DNA from: Thermohalobaculum sp039816045
Lineage (GTDB): Bacteria > Pseudomonadota > Alphaproteobacteria > Rhodobacterales > Rhodobacteraceae
Direction: 5' to 3'
DNA length: 64,000 nt
NCBI GenBank assembly: GCA_039816045.1
Contig: JBCBYB010000006.1
Span: forward strand, 62,001 to 126,000
The position numbers were made by a program, and so were the translations under genes. The notes beneath the pieces are model-generated. The model saw nothing but the letters and a program-made list of their open reading frames with translations, searched no databases and was not told the DNA's origin. Of the stretch, positions 1-8,617 are shown piece by piece. Within the stretch, counting starts at the first letter, position 1; every line of letters starts with the position of its first letter.

Positions 1-5
1 ACATA

Positions 6-2474
6 ATGAACGGCAATGCCGGGCCGGATACGCTGCGAGGCGGCGAACGCAATGACACGCTGAACGGTGGCGCGCAGAACGACCGGCTCGAAGGCCAGCT
101 TGGGGCTGACGTGCTGGAGGGCGGCCCCGGGAACGACCTGCTCTTCGGCGGCAATGGCGACGATGCGCTGAACGGCGGCGACGGCAACGACACGATCCGC
201 GGCCAGGCCGGCGCCGATCGGGGCAACGGCGGCAATGGCAACGATTTTGTCGAACTCGGCAACGGAGCGGACAGCTACAATGGTGCTGCCGGCGCCGACG
301 AGATCTTCGGGCAGGCGGGTCCGGACAACATCCAGGGCGCCAACGGCAACGACACGCTCTTCGGCCAGAACGACCGCGACACGCTGCGGGGCGGTGCGGG
401 GGACGACTTTCTCTATGGCGGCAACGGCAACGATGTGTTGTTCGGCGGCGACAATGACGACCGGTTGTTTGGCCAAGCGGGCAATGACACGCTGAACGGC
501 AACTCCGGCATCGACCGCGCGCGCTTCCCTGGACCGCAGGCAAACTGGACCATCGCCGGCAGCGTCGCCGAGGCAACGGTCTCGCGCAATGGAACGACCG
601 AGGCAGATCTTCTGCGCTCGATCGAGATCCTCATCTTTGATGACGGACAGGTCGATCTGCGGACCGATGGCGGCGATCCTCCGCCCCCACCGCCGTCCGG
701 AGGGCAAACGCTGAACGGCACGGGCGGCCCGGATACCTTGGCAGGCGCGGCGGGGAACGACACCATCGACGGTGGCGGCGGGAATGACAGCCTCGTCGGC
801 AACAACGGCGCGGATGTGCTGAGCGGCGGCATCGGGATCGATACCCTGCGCGGGGGGGCTGGGAACGATGAGCTCCAGGGCGGCGACCAAGGCGACACGC
901 TCGATGGCAATGACGGCAATGACAGCCTGTTCGGTGGTGCAGGCCCGGACAGCCTGCTCGGCGGCAACGGCAACGATCTGCTCCAAGGCCAGGGTCAGAA
1001 CGACACCCTGAAGGGTGGCGAGGGCAATGACAGCCTGCTCGGCCAGGACGGCAATGACCGGCTGGAGGGTGCCGGCGGCGTCGACACCCTGATTGGCGGC
1101 AACGGGTCCGACACGCTCTTCGGGGGGGCCGGAAACGATCTCTTGAACGGGGAGGCCGGGAGCGACCGTTTGATTGGCCAGGGCGGCAGCGACACCATCG
1201 AGGGCGGTGGCGGCACCGATACCGCCGTCTACAGCGGCCCGCTCGCCTCGTTCACCGTCACCGGCGATGCGAACAATGCCACCGTGGTGACGGCCGTCGG
1301 AACCGATACGCTGAGCGGCGTCGAGTTGCTGCAGTTCACCGACCAGACGGTCGATCTGCGCGCGGCGGCGCCACCGGGCGGGGGCGTAGAAGGCACCCTG
1401 GCCTTCAATTTCCAGCGCACGTCCCTGCAGGTGGGAGAGATCAACCCAGGCGACGACACCGACACCTACGCGATCACTCTCACATCGAACCAACCCGTCC
1501 AGATCGACGTCTTCGGGTTTGCTTCTGACCTCGGGACCTTGCGGGATCCCACCTTGCGGCTCGAAGACGCAAATTTCACCCAGATCGTGTTCAACGATGA
1601 CAGTGGTGTTGGGCTTGAACCGCAGATCACCTTCGTCCCGGATCGAACGGGGGTGTTCCATCTCCAAATCGGCAGTTTCGAGACCAACACAGGCACCTAC
1701 CGCCTTCAGGTCGTGGAGCTTGGATCTTCGACACCGCTGAACGGCACTGCGATCGCGGACACCCTTTCGGGGCTCTCGGGACCGGACACCATTCAGGCCC
1801 TGAACGGCAGTGATATCGTGAGTGGCCTCGGTGGCAATGACAGCATCGACGGCGGAGGCGGCAACGACACCCTCAGCGGCGGTTTTGGCCGGGATCTGCT
1901 CATTGGCGGCCCCGGCGACGATTTCCTCGACGGCGATCCGATCGGCCCGGCTGACGGCTCGAACGATACCCTGTTCGGTGGCTCGGGAGCGGATCTGCTG
2001 CAGGCAGCCTATGGCGACGACGTGCTGCACGGCCAGGCGGGCAATGACCTTCTGTTCGGCGACCAAGGCAACGACCATCTGCTTGGCGGGAACGGGAATG
2101 ACTACATCGAAGGCGAAGAAGGCCTGGACCTTTTGACCGGCGGGGCTGGTTTCGATGTCTTCCAGTTTGATGCCTTCGAGACGCCGGTTGACCGGATCGA
2201 GACCGACCTGATCACGGACTTCGCATTCGGCCAGGACCGGGTCGGCATTGCCAACACCGTGTTCTTCACGTCGAGCTTCCGCGAAGGCGCTTTCCTGACG
2301 ACCGGCAGTTCCCTGTCGGCCACCGCCGTCGTGACGGGCAACAACGGGCAGACCCAGATCGTGATCGATTTCACCGCCGATGGGGTGCTGGGCAATGGCG
2401 ACCAGGTCGTGCTCCTGGAAACGGTTCAGGCAACCAATGCGGCCTTTGTCGAATTCGGGTTCCTGACGGTCTGA
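6..2474 (+). CDS. RTX (hemolysin-type calcium-binding repeat) protein, possibly 5'-truncated
   Basis: Large repeat protein, 822 residues from the first visible ATG. Three blocks of Gly/Asp-rich nonapeptide repeats (GGxGxDxLx; roughly residues 1-165, 235-405 and 575-720) match RTX motifs, which bind calcium and fold into beta-rolls after export. A six-proline linker lies near residue 225. Residues about 458-572 resemble a pre-peptidase C-terminal (PPC) beta domain (DTDTYAITL early, GTYRLQV at its end). The last ~110 residues (DVFQFD, then DLITDF) look like the uncleaved C-terminal signal used by type I exporters. No catalytic domain or N-terminal Sec signal is visible. Only five bases precede the ATG, the frame is open to the window edge and the protein begins inside a repeat, so the real N-terminus may lie outside. 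No type I exporter genes are in the window. RTX class is secure; role (adhesin, S-layer-like or toxin) is unknown. Confidence 0.85.
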   Translation: MNGNAGPDTLRGGERNDTLNGGAQNDRLEGQLGADVLEGGPGNDLLFGGNGDDALNGGDGNDTIRGQAGADRGNGGNGNDFVELGNGADSYNGAAGADEIFGQAGPDNIQGANGNDTLFGQNDRDTLRGGAGDDFLYGGNGNDVLFGGDNDDRLFGQAGNDTLNGNSGIDRARFPGPQANWTIAGSVAEATVSRNGTTEADLLRSIEILIFDDGQVDLRTDGGDPPPPPPSGGQTLNGTGGPDTLAGAAGNDTIDGGGGNDSLVGNNGADVLSGGIGIDTLRGGAGNDELQGGDQGDTLDGNDGNDSLFGGAGPDSLLGGNGNDLLQGQGQNDTLKGGEGNDSLLGQDGNDRLEGAGGVDTLIGGNGSDTLFGGAGNDLLNGEAGSDRLIGQGGSDTIEGGGGTDTAVYSGPLASFTVTGDANNATVVTAVGTDTLSGVELLQFTDQTVDLRAAAPPGGGVEGTLAFNFQRTSLQVGEINPGDDTDTYAITLTSNQPVQIDVFGFASDLGTLRDPTLRLEDANFTQIVFNDDSGVGLEPQITFVPDRTGVFHLQIGSFETNTGTYRLQVVELGSSTPLNGTAIADTLSGLSGPDTIQALNGSDIVSGLGGNDSIDGGGGNDTLSGGFGRDLLIGGPGDDFLDGDPIGPADGSNDTLFGGSGADLLQAAYGDDVLHGQAGNDLLFGDQGNDHLLGGNGNDYIEGEEGLDLLTGGAGFDVFQFDAFETPVDRIETDLITDFAFGQDRVGIANTVFFTSSFREGAFLTTGSSLSATAVVTGNNGQTQIVIDFTADGVLGNGDQVVLLETVQATNAAFVEFGFLTV

Positions 2475-2480
2475 CGGCGC

Positions 2481-3068
2481 GTGGCCTCGGGACGGGACAC
2501 CTCGCTGGAGGCGGCCGTCGGCGCGCGGATCCGCGAGATCCGGCGTTCGACGGGCGTGACGCTCGCCGATCTCGCCAGCAGCGCAGGCATTTCAACGGGA
2601 ATGCTGTCGAAAATCGAGACGGCGCAAAGCTCGCCGTCGCTCAGCACGCTGCAGGCGGTGGCGAGCGCGCTGAACGTGCCGATCGCGACTTTTTTCGCGC
2701 GTTTCGACGAGAAGCGGGAAGCGACCTATGTGCGCGCGGGACAGGGGCTTGCAATCGAGCGGCGGGGTTCGGCAAAGGGGCATCTCTACCAGCTTCTGGG
2801 CCACTCGCTGCGGGGCGAGGTGCAGGTCGAGCCCTATCTGATCACCTTGGACGAGACCTCGGACGCCTACCCGATCTTTCGCCACGCGGGCGTGGAGTTC
2901 CTCTTTATGCTGGAAGGCGAGGTCAGTTACCGCCATGGCGAGCAGACCTATGATCTGACACCCGGCGACAGCCTGTTTTTCGATCCGATGGCGCTGCATG
3001 GGCCGCTGGAGTTGCGGGTGCTCCCTGCAGTCTATCTGTCGGTGATCGTCACCCCCAAGGAGGGCTGA
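2481..3068 (+). CDS. XRE-family HTH regulator with C-terminal cupin domain
   Basis: Transcription regulator of 195 residues. An N-terminal XRE helix-turn-helix spans about residues 10-68 (GARIREIRR, then LADLASSAGISTGMLSKIE). A small beta-barrel cupin fills about residues 110-190 (EFLFMLEGEVSYRHG, then PGDSLFFDP). In PuuR-like relatives the cupin senses a small molecule and the HTH controls amine or amino-acid genes. It starts at a GTG only 6 bp after the RTX stop; no later start keeps the HTH intact. The next genes downstream (class II amidotransferase, GXGXG protein, FMN glutamate-synthase-like protein, GMAS) are the natural target, and a GC-rich hairpin separates it from them. The ligand is unknown; an amine or gamma-glutamyl compound is an inference from position. 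Confidence 0.85.
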   Translation: MASGRDTSLEAAVGARIREIRRSTGVTLADLASSAGISTGMLSKIETAQSSPSLSTLQAVASALNVPIATFFARFDEKREATYVRAGQGLAIERRGSAKGHLYQLLGHSLRGEVQVEPYLITLDETSDAYPIFRHAGVEFLFMLEGEVSYRHGEQTYDLTPGDSLFFDPMALHGPLELRVLPAVYLSVIVTPKEG

Positions 3069-3082
3069 AGGGCCGCAGGACG

Positions 3083-3133
3083 GCCAGGCCGGCCCACGCT
3101 CCCACCCACCCTCCCCGCGCGGGCCGGCCTGGC
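3083..3133. repeat. Perfect 13-bp GC-rich inverted repeat with a 25-nt loop
   Basis: Arms 3083-3095 and 3121-3133 are exact reverse complements (left arm begins GCCAGGCCGG). The loop contains CCCACCCACCC. It lies 15 bp after the XRE-cupin stop and about 100 bp before the mgsA-like start. It may be a Rho-independent-like terminator, although only a weak T-run (GGGTTTT, 3145-3150) follows, or part of an intergenic hairpin family, because a similar loop occurs in the inverted repeat at 35998-36085. Confidence 0.6.
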
Positions 3134-3231
3134 AAGAGGCGTTGGGTTTTCACTGTGGGAAAATTTTTTTCTTGACCTTCGTGTCCCGCCCCGCGATGGA
3201 GAGGCATCCGATCTGACGCGAGGGATCCCGA

Positions 3232-4128
3232 ATGTGCGGCATTGTCGGCCTGTTCTTGAAATCCGCAGCGCTCAAGCCCGAACTCGGCCGGCTCACGGCA
3301 CTGATGCTGCACGAAATGCGGGATCGCGGGCCGGACAGCGCGGGCTTTGCGGTCTATGACGCGCCCGAGGACGCGGTAAAGCTCTCTTGTCTCTCCAAGA
3401 CCGGAGAGACCGATTGGAGCGCGCTGACTGGCGATCTCGAGACCCATCTGGGCGCATCGGTCGACGTCACCGTCATCGAAGACCACGCCATCATCCGCAC
3501 CGACGGTGAGGGGGCGGCGGCTCGGCGACGGATCATCGAGATCGCCCCGGACGTGACCGTGCTCTCCGCGGGCCATGCCATCGAGCTGTTCAAGGGGATC
3601 GGCGATCCGGACGGCGTTTCGGAGCGGTTCCGGCTCGCCGACTTCACCGGCACCCATGCCATCGCCCACACCCGTATGGCGACCGAAAGCGCCGTGACAA
3701 CCGCGGGCTCGCACCCGTTCTCCACCGGAGAGGACACCTGTCTCGTCCACAACGGCTCGCTCTCCAACCACAACCGGCTGCGGGAGCGGCTCGAGGCGCG
3801 CGGCGAGCGGTTCCAGACGGAGAACGACAGCGAAGTGGCGGCGGGCTATCTCGCCTGGCGGATGCGGGAAGGCGACAGCCTCGAAGGCGCGGTGGAAAGC
3901 GCAATCCGCGACCTCGACGGGTTCTACACCTTCGCCATCGGAACCCGGTCGGGGTTCGCCGTGCTGCGCGACCCGATCGCCTGTAAGCCCGCCGTGATCG
4001 CGGAGACCGACGCTTGGGTGGCGATGTCCTCGGAGTTTCGCGCCATCGCCCAATTGCCAGGTGTGGAGCATGCAGAGATCTGGGAGCCGGAGCCCGCGCG
4101 CATCTATGCCTGGAGCCATGCCGCATGA
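3232..4128 (+). CDS. mgsA: Class II glutamine amidotransferase subunit (MgsA/GlxB-like)
   Basis: Ntn-type class II glutamine amidotransferase of 298 residues. It begins MCGIVGLF, so after Met removal Cys2 would be the catalytic nucleophile that releases ammonia from glutamine. Other family features are RDRGPDSAG near residue 35, AHTRMAT near 143 and the HNGSLSNH segment near 174. In N-methylglutamate synthase (MgsABC) and in GlxBCD sets this subunit pairs with a GXGXG protein and an FMN glutamate-synthase-like subunit; both follow here. The start has a GAGGGA ribosome site and a TTGACC hexamer lies at 3172. The stop overlaps the next start (ATGA). Amidotransferase class is certain; choice between N-methylglutamate synthase and a GlxBCD glutamate-synthase-like complex rests on context. 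Confidence 0.85.
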   Translation: MCGIVGLFLKSAALKPELGRLTALMLHEMRDRGPDSAGFAVYDAPEDAVKLSCLSKTGETDWSALTGDLETHLGASVDVTVIEDHAIIRTDGEGAAARRRIIEIAPDVTVLSAGHAIELFKGIGDPDGVSERFRLADFTGTHAIAHTRMATESAVTTAGSHPFSTGEDTCLVHNGSLSNHNRLRERLEARGERFQTENDSEVAAGYLAWRMREGDSLEGAVESAIRDLDGFYTFAIGTRSGFAVLRDPIACKPAVIAETDAWVAMSSEFRAIAQLPGVEHAEIWEPEPARIYAWSHAA

Positions 4129-4511
4129 ACGCGATGCCTGCCAAAGGAACTGGCCGCTGCCTCTGCGGTGCTGTGCGGTTCGCGTGGACGGCAGCGCCGC
4201 TCTGGGCAGGGCACTGTCATTGCGACAGCTGCCGGCGCGCCTGCTCCGCTCCGGTCACCAGCTTCTTCGCCGTCGCGGACGGTGCATGGTCCTGGACCGG
4301 CGAGGATCCGTTGCTCTACGTCTCCTCCCCCGGACGGCGGCGGTACTTCTGCGGCACCTGCGGCTCGCCCATGGCTTACCAAGACGACAAGCAGCCGGGC
4401 GAGACGCATTTTTATGCCGCCTCCATGGACCGCCCGGAAGAGTACTGCCCAACCACGAGCTACCACCGGGATGAGAAGCTGCCCTGGCTGGCGATGGAGG
4501 ACCCGCAATGA
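4125..4511 (+). CDS. GFA/CENP-V family protein (glutathione-dependent formaldehyde-activating type)
   Basis: Zinc-binding protein of 128 residues of the GFA (Mss4-like) fold. Cysteine ligands are visible: CLCGAVRF near residue 13, CHCDSCRRAC near 34 and CGTCGSPM near 77. Characterised GFA proteins were proposed to speed formation of S-hydroxymethylglutathione from formaldehyde, although many homologues have no proven role. The gene is wedged between the amidotransferase and GXGXG subunits with ATGA overlaps on both sides, so it is co-translated with them. That suggests handling of formaldehyde released by demethylation of methylated amines, which is an inference. A second ATG three codons downstream (4134) is an alternative start. 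Confidence 0.82.
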   Translation: MNAMPAKGTGRCLCGAVRFAWTAAPLWAGHCHCDSCRRACSAPVTSFFAVADGAWSWTGEDPLLYVSSPGRRRYFCGTCGSPMAYQDDKQPGETHFYAASMDRPEEYCPTTSYHRDEKLPWLAMEDPQ

Positions 4512-5188
4512 CGGCGAACACGGCCTTTGACCTCAGCGCGCAGACCGTGCGGGAGGTCAACTCTGCGCTCCACGCGGCCGAGGACGGCGCCTTCTCGGTG
4601 CTGAACCCCGGCGGAGCCCATGCCCTGGCCTGCGGGCTGAACGCGCCTCTGTCAGTGAGGATCGCGGGCCATGCGGGCTATTACTGCGCCGGTATGAACA
4701 AAACCGCCGACGTCATTGTCGAGGGCAATGCCGGAACGGGGTGCGCTGAGAACATCATGTCCGGTTCCGTGCGGGTGAAAGGCGATGCGTCCCAGTCGCT
4801 CGGCGCCACCGGCCATGGCGGGCTGGTGATCTGCGAAGGGCACGCCTCGGCCCGCTGTGGAATCTCGATGAAGGGTGTGGACATTGTCGTCGGCGGCAAT
4901 GTCGGACACATGTCCGCCTTTATGGCGCAGGCCGGACGGCTGGTGGTGCTGGGCGATGCGGGCGCGGACCTCGGCGACTCGATCTATGAGGCGGAGATCT
5001 TTGTGGCGGGCCGGGTCGCGAGCCTCGGCGCCGACTGCGAGGAAAAGCCGATGGAGGACAGCCACCGCGCGACGGTCGCCGATCTGCTGGCCCGCGCGGG
5101 CATGGAGGCCGATCCGGGCGCTTTCCGCCGCTATGGCTCCGCGCGCAAGCTCTATCACTTCTCCATCGACAATCTGGAGGCCTATTGA
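4508..5188 (+). CDS. mgsB: GXGXG-motif subunit of N-methylglutamate/glutamate synthase-like complex (MgsB/GlxC-like)
   Basis: Beta-helix GXGXG protein of 226 residues, equivalent to the C-terminal structural domain of glutamate synthase large subunit (GltB domain 3). Repeated Gly turns are visible (NAGTGCAENIMSG, GDASQSLGATGHGG, GGNVGHMSAFMAQ). This domain has no active site of its own and holds the amidotransferase and FMN domains together in GltB; here the three domains are separate proteins. Start and stop overlap both neighbours (ATGA at 4508, TGATG at 5186), so stoichiometric co-expression is expected. No cofactor motif is seen. Length is typical for stand-alone MgsB/GlxC proteins. Confidence 0.85.
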   Translation: MTANTAFDLSAQTVREVNSALHAAEDGAFSVLNPGGAHALACGLNAPLSVRIAGHAGYYCAGMNKTADVIVEGNAGTGCAENIMSGSVRVKGDASQSLGATGHGGLVICEGHASARCGISMKGVDIVVGGNVGHMSAFMAQAGRLVVLGDAGADLGDSIYEAEIFVAGRVASLGADCEEKPMEDSHRATVADLLARAGMEADPGAFRRYGSARKLYHFSIDNLEAY

Positions 5189-6516
5189 TGGCCGACTACG
5201 GCGACGCCCCCCGCACCGTGCCGCGCAAGGCGGCAAGCTTCGACGATCACACGATCTCGGAGATCCACCGCGCCGCGGCCACCGGCATCTACGACATCCG
5301 CGGTGGCGGGGCGAAGCGGCGGGTGCCGTGCTTCGACGACCTGGTGTTCCTTGGCGCGTCCATGTCGCGCTATCCACTCGAGGGCTACCGTGAGGCCTGC
5401 GGGACGGACGTGATCCTCGGCGACCGGTTCGCCTCCAAGCCGCTGCACCTGAAGATCCCGGTGACCATCGCGGGCATGTCCTATGGCTCGCTCGGGGCGC
5501 CGGCCAAGGAGGCGCTCGGCCGTGGAGCCTCCGCCATGGGCACCTCGACCACTACGGGAGATGGTGGCATGACGGAGGAGGAGCGGGGACACTCGTCGAT
5601 GCTTGTCTACCAGTACCTCCCCTCGCGCTACGGCATGAACCCGGACGATCTGCGGCGCGCCGATGCCATCGAGGTGGTCGTCGGCCAGGGCGCAAAGCCG
5701 GGCGGTGGGGGCATGTTGCTCGGCCAGAAGATCAGCCCGCGGGTAGCCTCCATGCGGACCCTGCCCGAGGGGATCGACCAGCGCTCGGCTTGCCGGCACC
5801 CGGACTGGACGGGGCCCGACGATCTCGAGATCAAGATCCAGGAACTGCGCGAGATCACGTCCTGGGAGAAGCCAATTTATGTGAAGGTCGGTGCCGCCCG
5901 GCCCTACTACGACACAGCGCTGGCGGTGAAGTCCGGCGCGGATGTGGTGGTTGTCGACGGCATGCAGGGGGGCACGGCAGCAACGCAGGACGTCTTCATC
6001 GAGCATGTCGGCATCCCGACCCTGCCCGCGGTGCGCGAGGCGGTCCGCGCGCTCCAGGAGCTCGACATGCACCGGAAGGTCCAGTTGATCGTCTCGGGCG
6101 GCATCCGCTCCGGCGCTGATGTGGCGAAAGCGATGGCCATGGGCGCGGATGCGGTGAGCATCGGGACTGCGGCGCTGATCGCCATCGGAGACCAGGACCC
6201 TGCGCTTGAGGCGGAGTACCAGGCGCTTGGTACCACGGCGGGCGCCTATGACGACTGGCATGAGGGGCGCGACCCCGCAGGGATCACGACCACCGATCCC
6301 GAACTGACGAAACGCCTCGACCCGGTCAAGGCCGGGCGTCGGCTGGCCAACTATCTCTCCGTGCTGACGCTCGAGGCGCAGACGCTCGCCCGCGCCAACG
6401 GCAAGAGCCACCTGCGCAACCTCGAACCCGAGGACCTCGCAGCCCTCACCGTCGAGGCCGCCGCCATGGCTCAAGTCCCGCTGGCCGGCACCACCTGGAT
6501 CCCGGGCAAGATGTGA
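5188..6516 (+). CDS. mgsC: FMN-binding glutamate synthase-like subunit (MgsC/GlxD-like)
   Basis: TIM-barrel protein of 442 residues matching the FMN/Fe-S central domain of glutamate synthase. Motifs include GMSYGSLGAPAKEALGRGA near residue 94, a glycine-rich phosphate-binding part (GQGAKPGGGGMLLGQK near 168), VDGMQGGTAA near 252 and IVSGGIRSGADVAKA near 300. It would use ammonia channelled from the class II amidotransferase to aminate a keto acid, or use methylamine from glutamate-bound chemistry in the N-methylglutamate pathway. ATG at 5188 is preferred over the upstream in-frame TTG because it overlaps the previous stop. The dehydrogenase genes mgdABCD that complete the N-methylglutamate pathway are not in the window. 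Confidence 0.85.
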   Translation: MADYGDAPRTVPRKAASFDDHTISEIHRAAATGIYDIRGGGAKRRVPCFDDLVFLGASMSRYPLEGYREACGTDVILGDRFASKPLHLKIPVTIAGMSYGSLGAPAKEALGRGASAMGTSTTTGDGGMTEEERGHSSMLVYQYLPSRYGMNPDDLRRADAIEVVVGQGAKPGGGGMLLGQKISPRVASMRTLPEGIDQRSACRHPDWTGPDDLEIKIQELREITSWEKPIYVKVGAARPYYDTALAVKSGADVVVVDGMQGGTAATQDVFIEHVGIPTLPAVREAVRALQELDMHRKVQLIVSGGIRSGADVAKAMAMGADAVSIGTAALIAIGDQDPALEAEYQALGTTAGAYDDWHEGRDPAGITTTDPELTKRLDPVKAGRRLANYLSVLTLEAQTLARANGKSHLRNLEPEDLAALTVEAAAMAQVPLAGTTWIPGKM

Positions 6517-6583
6517 TGCGGCCTTGCATGGCGACATCTGCAGCGGCCAGACTGGCTGATCACTCTCGGCGGAGGAGACGGCC

Positions 6584-7195
6584 ATGCTGGACCTGACGAC
6601 TTTGGTGCTGTTCGCGACCGCGCTGGCGGTGGCGGCGGGCTCTCCAGGGCCCTCCATCGCGGCGCTGACCGCGCGGGTGCTGACGGGGGGCCTGCGCTCG
6701 GTGCTGCCCTTCCTGGCCGCCATGTGGATCGGTGAGGGTGTCTGGCTGACCTGTGCAGTGCTGGGGCTCTCGGCCCTGGCGGCTCAGGCCTCAGGCGTCT
6801 TTCTGGTGCTGAAGTGGCTTGGGATCGCCTATCTGCTCTGGCTTGCCTGGCAGATGTGGCACGCGGATCCGAGCGCAAAGTCCGAGCTGCCAAAGGGCCG
6901 CTCCGCTTGGGGCATGTTCGGCGCGGGGCTCGCCGTCACGCTCGGCAATCCGAAGATCATGGTGTTCTATGTGGCGCTGCTGCCGAGCCTGGTGGATCTT
7001 GCCACCGTCTCGGCCATCGGCTGGGCGGAGTTGATGGCGGTTATGCTGGCCGTGCTGATCGCGGTCGATCTCGCCTGGGCGCTCGCGGCCGACCGGGCCC
7101 GGCGCCTGCTGCGCTCGGCCCGCGCGATGAAGATCGCCAACCGGGTGTCGGCAACGGCAATGGGGGGAGCGGCGGCCGCGATGGCCTCGCGCTAA
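6584..7195 (+). CDS. LysE/RhtB-family amino acid exporter
   Basis: Integral membrane protein of 203 residues with about six hydrophobic segments. The N-terminal GSPGPSIAALTARVL stretch near residue 20 fits the LysE/RhtB family signature, as does NPKIMVFYVALLPSLV near residue 121. Family members export basic or neutral amino acids and derivatives. It lies 67 bp after the FMN subunit and 17 bp before the GMAS gene, so it probably belongs to the same transcript. A sensible job is relief from gamma-glutamyl or N-methylated intermediates, but no substrate can be read from sequence. Confidence 0.85.
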   Translation: MLDLTTLVLFATALAVAAGSPGPSIAALTARVLTGGLRSVLPFLAAMWIGEGVWLTCAVLGLSALAAQASGVFLVLKWLGIAYLLWLAWQMWHADPSAKSELPKGRSAWGMFGAGLAVTLGNPKIMVFYVALLPSLVDLATVSAIGWAELMAVMLAVLIAVDLAWALAADRARRLLRSARAMKIANRVSATAMGGAAAAMASR

Positions 7196-7212
7196 CACGA
7201 CAGGAGGGGACG

Positions 7213-8520
7213 ATGGCAAAGGATCTGGCGAAAGAGGCGAAGGAACGGGGAATTGAGTACTTTCTGATCTCTTTCGTCGATCTCTTCGGGGTGATGCGGG
7301 CAAAGCTGGTGCCGGCGCGCGCCATCGGCGACATGGCAAAGGAGGGCGCGGGGTTTGCGGGTTTTGCCGCCTGGCTCGACATGACGCCCGCCAACAGCGA
7401 CATGTTTGCGGTACCCGACCCGGACAGTCTGATCCAGCTGCCCTGGAAGCCGACTGTCGGATGGCTGGCGGCCGATCTCTACATGGTCGGCGAGGAGGTC
7501 GCCCATGCGCCGCGCAACACCTTGAAGCGGGTGCTAAAGGGCGCCGAGAGCAATGGGTACCGCCTGAAGCATGGCGTGGAATGCGAGTACTTCCTGATCT
7601 CCGAGGACGGCACGGCGCTGGCCGACGAGGCGGATACCCAGTCCAAACCCTGCTATGACGTTGCCGCCTTGATGCGCCGCTATGACGTGATTTCCGAGAT
7701 CTGCGACGCGATGATCGCGCTCGGTTGGGGGCCCTATCAGAACGACCACGAGGACGCGAATGGCCAGTTCGAGATGAACTGGGATTATGACGACGCGCTG
7801 GTGACAGCGGACCGCCATGCGTTCTTCAAGTACATGGTCAAGTCGATCGCCGAGAACCACGGTCTGCGCGCGACCTTCATGCCGAAGCCGTTCCTGCATC
7901 TGACCGGCAATGGCTGCCACGCCCATGTCAGCGTCTGGAACAAGTCCGGCAAGAAGAACCTCTTCGAGGACAAGAAGGGCGAGCTTGGGGTGTCCAAGCT
8001 TGGCTATAACTTCCTCGGCGGGGTCATGACCCATGCCAAAGCGCTCTGCGCCATCGGCAACCCGACGGTAAACAGCTACAAGCGGCTGAATGCGCCCGTG
8101 ACCAGTTCTGGCGCCACATGGTCGCCGAACACGATCTCTTATGGCGGCAATAACCGAACGCATATGGTGCGCATCCCCGACGCCGGGCGCTTCGAGCTAC
8201 GCCTCGCGGACGGGGCGGCGAACCCCTATCTGCTGCCGGCCGCCATCATGGCCGCGGGGCTGGATGGCATCGCGACCGAGGCGGATCCGGGCGAGCGGCT
8301 CGACATCAACATGTATACCGAGGCGCACAAGGCGGAGGGTGCAGAGAAGCTGCCGCTCAACCTGCTCGATGCCCTTCGCGCCCTGGAGGCGGACACCGGG
8401 TTTGCCGAGGCGCTTGGGACCGAGACGGTCGCCGCCTTCGCCAAGCTCAAGCATGCGGAGTGGACCGATTTCACCCGGGCACTGACCCGCTGGGAGCGGG
8501 ACAACACCCTCGACTGCTGA
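7213..8520 (+). CDS. gmaS: Glutamine synthetase-like gamma-glutamylmethylamide synthetase (GMAS/GlnT type)
   Basis: Glutamine synthetase-fold ligase of 435 residues. The catalytic barrel carries VECEYFLI near residue 123, the second metal-ligand segment DANGQFEMNW near 180, the ATP/Glu-site part HLTGNGCHAHVSVW near 232, and RLNAPVTSSGATWSPN near 295 where glutamine synthetases have the conserved Arg/Asn substrate patch. GMAS joins glutamate to methylamine with ATP, the first step of the indirect methylamine pathway; GlnT homologues can also make glutamine. Association with mgsABC-like genes supports GMAS. A strong AGGAGGGG site precedes the ATG. mgdABCD is not nearby, so complete methylamine oxidation must rely on genes elsewhere or the operon has another role. 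Confidence 0.82.
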   Translation: MAKDLAKEAKERGIEYFLISFVDLFGVMRAKLVPARAIGDMAKEGAGFAGFAAWLDMTPANSDMFAVPDPDSLIQLPWKPTVGWLAADLYMVGEEVAHAPRNTLKRVLKGAESNGYRLKHGVECEYFLISEDGTALADEADTQSKPCYDVAALMRRYDVISEICDAMIALGWGPYQNDHEDANGQFEMNWDYDDALVTADRHAFFKYMVKSIAENHGLRATFMPKPFLHLTGNGCHAHVSVWNKSGKKNLFEDKKGELGVSKLGYNFLGGVMTHAKALCAIGNPTVNSYKRLNAPVTSSGATWSPNTISYGGNNRTHMVRIPDAGRFELRLADGAANPYLLPAAIMAAGLDGIATEADPGERLDINMYTEAHKAEGAEKLPLNLLDALRALEADTGFAEALGTETVAAFAKLKHAEWTDFTRALTRWERDNTLDC

Positions 8521-8532
8521 CACCGCCACCTA

Positions 8533-8563
8533 CCGCTGGGTGGAAGTTTGATCTGCCCAGCGG
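8533..8563 (+). terminator. Possible terminator hairpin after gmaS
   Basis: Arms CCGCTGGG (8533-8540) and CCCAGCGG (8556-8563) are exact complements with a 15-nt loop, 12 bp after the gmaS stop. No clear T-tract follows, so this is a moderate call; it could act with Rho. Confidence 0.45.
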
Positions 8564-8578
8564 CCTCCTGTATCGTAA

Positions 8579-8596
8579 CCGAATAGTTTTATTCGG
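8579..8596. promoter_or_regulatory. Palindrome upstream of the small helical protein gene
   Basis: CCGAATA-GTTT-TATTCGG, a perfect 7-bp inverted repeat with a 4-nt centre, ends 21 bp before the ATG at 8618 and just upstream of its CTGGAG ribosome site. It could be an operator or a 5'-UTR hairpin. No regulator can be assigned. Confidence 0.4.
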
Positions 8597-8617
8597 CGAC
8601 AGATCTGGAGATCAAAG

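Noticed and set aside
413..1465. Long open frames opposite the RTX gene
   Set aside because: They arise from the GC-rich repeat pattern of the real gene and encode low-complexity Pro/Ser products.
6..2474. RTX protein as the missing TpsA partner of the TpsB transporter
   Set aside because: RTX proteins with C-terminal signals use type I export, there is no TPS domain, and the genes are 41 kb apart.
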